A DNA stretch of 64,000 bases from positions 1-64,000 of the forward strand of contig JABCPU010000111.1 of NCBI GenBank assembly GCA_016800925.1, read 5' to 3'. This DNA is from Suillus spraguei. Its lineage: Eukaryota > Basidiomycota > Agaricomycetes > Boletales > Suillaceae. The translations under genes were made by a program, and so were the position numbers. Positions 58,586 through 64,000 of the stretch are shown piece after piece. Each line of letters opens with the position of its first letter. Positions within the stretch are counted from its first letter, which is position 1. The notes below the pieces were generated by a model. The model was not told the origin of the DNA, ran no database searches, and saw nothing but the letters and a program-made list of their open reading frames with translations.

Positions 58586-61500
58586 ATGACTAAAATAGAA
58601 GAGCCCGCCATTCGAATCGCCGCAGCCAGTCAAACGTTTGAAGGGCACGAGAATAGGATCTTGGGAGTCACAGTCTTCCCTGATATACGCCGTATGGTGA
58701 CAGCCTCTTGGGACAAGACGCTTCGTCTGTGGGACCTAGAAAACGGTGTTATGTTGAAGAGAATGGAAGGGCATCAAGATGTAGTACGAGGAGTTGCAGT
58801 TTCAAGAGATGGGCAACTCATAGCAAGTGGTGATAATAGTGGAGAACTCATCGCCTGGAACAGAGACGGCGAATCTCTCACCAAACCCATCAAAGTCCAC
58901 TCCCAACGGTTAAAGTCACTTGATTTTTCCCCAGACAGCACATTGCTTGCAACTAGCTCATTGGACACGACAGTGGAACTCTGGAACACAAAAACATGGG
59001 AGGTGCAAGGAAATCCAATCAATTGTGGCGCTCAAATTCATTGCGTTCGGTATTCGCCGTCTGGTGAACATCTTGCCATCGCAACCAAGGATATCCAAAT
59101 ATGGAATCCAGGCACAAGGGAATGCATCACAAAGTTTCAGGGTCACTCTGCGTTCAAGGGAGCATGGTGTTACTCACTTGCATGGACGCCCGATGGCAAA
59201 CAGCTTGTCTCGTCTGGTGATGAACGTGATCCCACCATACGGATATGGGATTCATTGACCTGGAAGCAGGTCGGTGAACCCTGCAAGGGCCATACTGGGC
59301 ATGTCTGGATGATTGCCTTGAACCCTACTGGCACCCTTCTCGCATCCGCATGTGAGGACGGCCAAGTTCGCCTTTGGCGACTTTCAGATCAAAGAAATAT
59401 CGCCATATTCAAGCACTTCGATGTAGTGTATTGTGTCACCTTCTCCACGGATGGCAAGCACATTCTTAGCGGAGGTATGGATAGAAGGATCTCAAAGTGG
59501 ACAGTACCTTTGCTGGAGGACATTCTGAATGATTGCGAGGCATGTTTCTAGCATTCTCTTACCATGTAATCTGACCATGCATAAAACAGATCCTCGTTAT
59601 CAACACAACAGCCCGCAATGCATGCATAACCGGAGACTTGCCTGCTGCTGATAGGTTACTCACCCAGGAGATTAACATTGATAATAACAACTACAACTCT
59701 TATGCTAATCGCTCGTTTGTTATGGCGAGAAAAGCTGACTGGGACTGTGCACTTGATGACGCACTCAAGGTGAGATACTCCGTCCTGTCTCGACTTTTAA
59801 TAGGCACTATCTTACATGGCGATATAGAGCATCAGCATTCAACCATCCCTGATGGGCTGTATCTCCAAGGGCATCGCACATTGCGGAAAACGACAGTTCC
59901 AAGACGCAATGAAAGCATTTGACCTCGCATTCATGTACGTGGACGCAGACTTAAATAAAACTCGTCTCCTACTCTTGATTAAGGTACGTAAATTGTGTAT
60001 GTCTCATATACCCACGACTTACTCAACAGCTGTCAGGCCATCGCTCTTTTCAATGCAAATCAACATGACGAGGCAATTCTGCGTGTGAAAGAGCTAGCTA
60101 CTACTCGTCCCGATGCGAATTCTCTTGCCTGTAGTATCGTGGAAGTGAGTGTTCCTGACACAATCAGCTTCAGATTCATGGATTGGTATTGATTTTGTGA
60201 ACATCGTACTTCAGGCTTATCTACACGTCCAAGTGGGAATAAATGCATTAGACGACGCACGTCACAACGAAGCTGCCGACCACCTCATTTCCGCTGTCAA
60301 CACCATTCGTTTCTCATCTATGTCGACCATCCATTCTAAATATGATGTCTTTGTAGTGGTAAGTTGATCACAATGCAAATCATTTTTTCACGCTTGACCG
60401 TGTCTTTCTAGTTATTCGGGTGGGATCTCAGGTCCTTGTGGCGAACTGCACACCAAAATTGCTGCAATGCGCTCTTTCGGGCAGGTAGACTTCCAGAAGC
60501 CATTGAAGCACACCGATGCATGATGGATAGGGCCGATGAGGCCACGAAAGCACGCTGCCTTGATTGGTCTACATGCAAGTCCTCGTGATGTGAACCGGGT
60601 GTAATTCTCAACCCTATTTCGCTTAGCTTTCAAGAAAAATTGCAATGTGCTCTATGCTGCCGCCGGAGTGACTGATCTCGCTGCAAGCGGAGATACTGCT
60701 CTCACTGTGGGCAATTACGACAGGGCCATCGAGCTTTACTCTGCGGCGATCAACCTCGGTTTTGCAACAGATACCATCTTTGTGAACCGCAGTAAGGCGA
60801 GATCTGGAAAAATGCTATGGGACGATGCACTCCTGGACGCGGAAAAGGTGCAATAGTAATTACCGTTTCATATTCAAGGCTCATTTTGATGGTTCACAGG
60901 TCATCGAACTCAACCCCTCATCTTACATTGGCTATCAGTTGAAACATACAGTACTTCATGGCGCGCATCGATATGATGAAGCATTCGAGGCCTTCAAAAT
61001 CATGCTCTCTAAGTTGGAAAGTGCTCCCGACACGCAAACACAAAGTATGCCTCAAATGACACATCCTTCAACATTGCTGACTCTTTGTCCAGGCTTGCGC
61101 CAACAGTATATTAGTCCCTCCGAAACAGAAGGAATAATCCAAGAGACCATCAAGGCTCAACTCGACGACGTCCCACACCGTCTGATCAACACCTTCACTG
61201 GGCGCTTATGTAGTCGTGAGGTACAGATCAGTGCCTTCAAGATGACCGCAGAGTACAAAGAACTTTTGTCATCTACAATGAAGCATGCAGACCTTCGAAC
61301 GGAGCGCATCAAAGATGTGGTAGCGATGTACTTCCGTTATGTCATGCTATCGCATAGGTGGGAAGGGAAGGAACCGTTGCTACATGACATTCAGGGCAAG
61401 GTGGTATACGACTTGGATCCAGTTGGCGGAATCGCAAAGTTGCAGTCATTCTGTAAAACTGCTCGTGATATGGGGTACCGCTGGGCATGGATTGATACGT

Positions 61501-62759
61501 GTTGCATCGACCAGACCAACAATGTCGAACTGCAACAATCGGTCAATTCTATGTTTATTTGGTATCGCCACTCGGCACTTACCATCATCTACCTGTCGGA
61601 TGTTTCACCTTCGCCGCAGCCTGGGGCACTCGCAAGTAGCGCTTGGAACACGCGGGGATGGACAATTCAAGAATTCCTGGCCCCAAAATTTGTCCTATTT
61701 TATCAGAAGGATTGGTCGTTATATCTTGACGATCACTCTCCAAACCACAAGGATTCCCTTACAATCATGCAGGAGATGGGAGATGCAACGGGCATAGATG
61801 CTCAGGCCCTCATTGCCTTCCGTCCCGGTATGAGAGACGCCCGGGAGAAACTCCAATGGGTGTCGGCCCGTGTCACCACGTGGCCGGAAGATATTGCATA
61901 CTCATTGTTCGGTATATTCGGTGTCAACCTGCCTGTCATTTATGGCGAGAAGAAGCAAAAGGCGCTTGGGAGACTCCTGCAGGAGGTCGTAGCTCAGTCG
62001 GGCGACATCAGCGCCCTGGACTGGGTGGGGCAATCATCCGAATTCAATAGCTGTCTGCCGGCCGACATTACTTCATACAAAGCCCCACCGCACAGCGCAC
62101 CGTCTCTTTCCGAAGATGAAATTCAGGTGTCAATCTCCTCGCTCCGACATGTCATGGCTCTAGATGTGGCTCTGAAACTTTATGCCATGCTTGACAACTT
62201 GAGTGCTCCTCGTTTTGCGAACTGCAGACTGCATCTTCCTTGCATCGCATTTCGTGTCACAGCAGTCAAACGGGGTCGAGCTCAAGACCAAGAGATATAT
62301 GACGTCAAGGCCGACGGGCTCAACGACCTCCTTGTCATCACAAAGGACAAGCTTGTTCAATTCTCATCACCACGACCAACTATGCAGACGTTGTTGCTTG
62401 TTCGTCCGTGGAATCGTTATCTCCTCGAGCTTCCTGACTTCGGGGAGCCGTCTGGCTTTGCAGAGCTGCCTGACGTTGCTGACGACACTCAGAGCGAGGA
62501 AGATTATTGGTCTGCGCCCGGGTCTCCATTACGTGATTCGCGTGATGGGTCCCCTGAGGCAGAGGAGTTGGTTGATTCGGAACTGAGCGGTCGAGCGTTA
62601 CGACTGACTGCTCGCCTTGAACAGCCTTTTAGCGCATTTTTGTTAGCACATCAGCGGGGCGGAGAATACAAGAGAATCGCATCAGATCATGACATTATTG
62701 CACGAGTCAGGGACCTTTCTTCTATGCTGGACATGGTCAAGACGCTAGAGATATTGTAG
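58586..62759 (+). CDS. WD40-TPR-HET protein, copy 2 (intact)
   Basis: Nine exons close in phase: 58586-59539, 59590-59769, 59828-59983, 60037-60144, 60215-60358, 60412-60574, 60627-60847, 60900-61044 and 61093-62759, about 1,245 aa. Residues 1-318 are WD40 repeats (WDKTLRLWDLENG, TIRIWDSLTWKQVG). The middle has TPR-like helices (NYNSYANRSFVMARKADWD, NYDRAIELYSAAINLG, RYDEAFEAFKIMLSKLE). The HET domain starts with YVMLSHRWEGKEPLL and carries WAWIDTCCIDQ, SVNSMFIWYRHSALTII and RGWTIQEFLAP. HET domains act in fungal vegetative incompatibility and cell death and are related to TIR. Two introns use GC donors (after 59539 and 60574). One 48-nt intron at 61045-61092 is in frame and stop-free. No NACHT or NB-ARC switch is present. 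Confidence 0.87.
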
Positions 62760-62908
62760 CAGCATGCATCTTTAGAAGTGGAGATCTCTACCTGCATATG
62801 TAAATTTTCTGAAAATCAGATTGAAAGTCGACGTCCACTTGAGAGATCAAAACTCCCAGCGGTGAGAAACGACGAGCTAGAGAAAGGGCATCAGCGGGTT
62901 GGATTGTG

Positions 62909-62936
62909 CTACGGAGTGCTCCGTAGCACTCCGTAG
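62909..62936. repeat. Perfect inverted repeat (hairpin)
   Basis: CTACGGAGTG (62909-62918) and CACTCCGTAG (62927-62936) flank an 8-base loop CTCCGTAG. It lies 150 bp after the HET stop. Similar ACTCCGTA hairpins are common in fungal intergenic DNA; it could be a MITE end or an mRNA 3' structure. Confidence 0.7.
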
Positions 62937-63675
62937 TGAATTACATTTCCCTGATGAGAAACGTGACAGCGTTTATATGAGACGGAAAGATACAAGCATA
63001 GTGGCAAGGTCTGCAAGGTAAGAGCGTGGAGGCCCGAACACTGGTGGAAGAGTAGGTGACTTGCCGGAGGATTTAGAAATATCTTCAGATTCAAACATAC
63101 TCATACTGCCAAACATTCTTGTGCCCATAAGCCGATCTCATTCTAGGCAATGGAAATGTTTTCACATTCCACCTGTCAATGAAACGTTTGACTGACCGAA
63201 TGTATCGAAGTGATCTATAACGCTCGCGTATACAGCGGTACCTCGTCCGTTTATGTCTAGTGATCAATTCCTTGCACTTTAGTCGGGAAATTTATTCCTG
63301 GGATCAATTAATCTGTTGGGATACGCCTTCCAAGTCGTGTGGCCCATCGTGTAAGTTACTAAGGGATTGGGAACGGCGAGAGCATTTTGCAGCCGCAGAA
63401 GAGCCCAGAAGCCCACATCTTTGATTCTCCAATAAACAGTTCAGGATTGTCCCGCATAATTGGTGTGACCGCTAACCAGGCAGAGTAGGGGGCTTCTTCG
63501 TGGAAGCAAACAAAACATTCACATGATTGCGAGGAAAGATCGGGATTCGTGGGCGTTTCCTTCGACACGGGTCTTTACCTTGCGAACTCTTGGTCTAGCC
63601 GAGAATTATAGAAGAATGAAATCCTACTCCTGATAGCCCAGTAACGATTTACAGAAGTGGCTAGCATGAGCCGCC
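62937..63675. other. Intergenic
   Basis: No gene is recognised. The minus-strand frame 63359-63568 contains several Cys (SCECFVCFHEE, GLFCGCKM) but no known domain. Confidence 0.45.
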
Positions 63676-63750
63676 TCAGTACTGTGTTCGGTATTCACTG
63701 TTTGGCGAATACCTTGCCATCCATCGCAACCAAGGGTACCCAAATAAGAC
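63676..63750 (+). pseudogene. Short WD40 fragment of a third HET-family copy
   Basis: The DNA resembles 52983-53052 and 59038-59107 (GTTCGGTATTC, TTGCCATC, CGCAACCAAGG, ATCCAAAT-like CCCAAAT) and would read VRYSPSGE-type WD40 text. It has a four-base insertion and no extension on either side. Confidence 0.6.
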
Positions 63751-64000
63751 CTCGTTGGGGAAGTTATAATTCCTCCCTGAAAATGTGCAAAATATATTAC
63801 ACACCTGGAGACTGAGTATGAGGATGGGCCCGTCACCCGTGCAGACTACCAGTGCCACTGACATTTGCACCGCAAGACGAGATGTCAAGGGGAAGGCCTA
63901 TGTCGAGCGTGGGCTTTCCAATACTTAGATCGAATTCGTGTTCCGCGAGATCTATCTCAGGCCGTTCATGCATTTCATGACACCGTGCTTCTACTTCATA
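63751..64000. other. Window end, nothing recognised
   Basis: No feature is supported in the last 250 bases. Confidence 0.5.

Larger units (their letters stand above)
51880..62810. repeat. Tandem duplication carrying two WD40-TPR-HET genes
   Basis: Unit 1 is about 51880-56745 and unit 2 about 57935-62810, with the start codons 6,055 bp apart. Shared DNA begins upstream of the genes (GCATCATTAGCAG at about 51967, CACATCATTAGCAG at about 58022) and runs past the stop codons. Identity by eye is very high over the TPR-HET half and lower in the WD40 half and flanks, as expected if gene conversion acts on the 3' part. Confidence 0.85.

Overview
The window is nuclear DNA of a filamentous basidiomycete, most likely an Agaricomycete. 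Evidence: dense 45-75 nt GT-AG introns (some GC-AG), a FunK1-type fungal kinase relic, large NACHT-WD40 and HET-TPR-WD40 proteins in tandem copies, and a tRNA-Met with an intron after position 37. The order is not certain; the mix of FunK1, NACHT-WD40 and HET-TPR families fits Boletales-like mushrooms, but that is inference.

Layout. 0.4-4.2 kb: RVB1 AAA+ helicase and a conserved protein that may be p31comet-like (both minus), then a tRNA-Met. 5.0-8.0 kb: an intact secreted aspartic protease and a decayed copy. 8.4-10.0 kb: a FunK1 kinase relic with internal duplications. 10.5-11.6 kb: an unrecognised gene with broken frames. 11.9-15.7 kb: a WD40-inositol polyphosphate 5-phosphatase (minus). 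16.2-18.3 kb: an MFS transporter (plus). 18.3-22.0 kb: gene-poor DNA with three tandem tRNA-Ser-like units and an F-box-like fragment. 22.1-24.7 kb: an amino-acid permease (minus). 25.2-27.3 kb: a second MFS copy with a nonsense codon. 27.5-41.8 kb: a tandem duplication, about 6.6 kb per unit, of a NACHT-WD40 (NLR-like) gene, with three copies of a short unknown gene relic around it. 42.2-51.2 kb: a small GPI-type secreted protein, two conserved genes of unknown function and a secreted epoxide-hydrolase-like enzyme. 51.9-62.8 kb: a tandem duplication, offset about 6.06 kb, of a WD40-TPR-HET gene (first copy broken, second intact), with a further WD40 scrap at 63.7 kb.

How it fits together. 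The left and central genes are housekeeping or metabolic. The 27-64 kb part looks like a fast-evolving recognition island: NLR-like receptors with 14 near-identical WD40 repeats, and HET-domain fusions of the kind linked to fungal non-self recognition and programmed cell death. The two NLR copies carry lesions in opposite halves, and they differ mainly at WD40 positions expected on the propeller binding face. Several single-base losses fall in runs of G or C, so true decay has to be separated from consensus errors.
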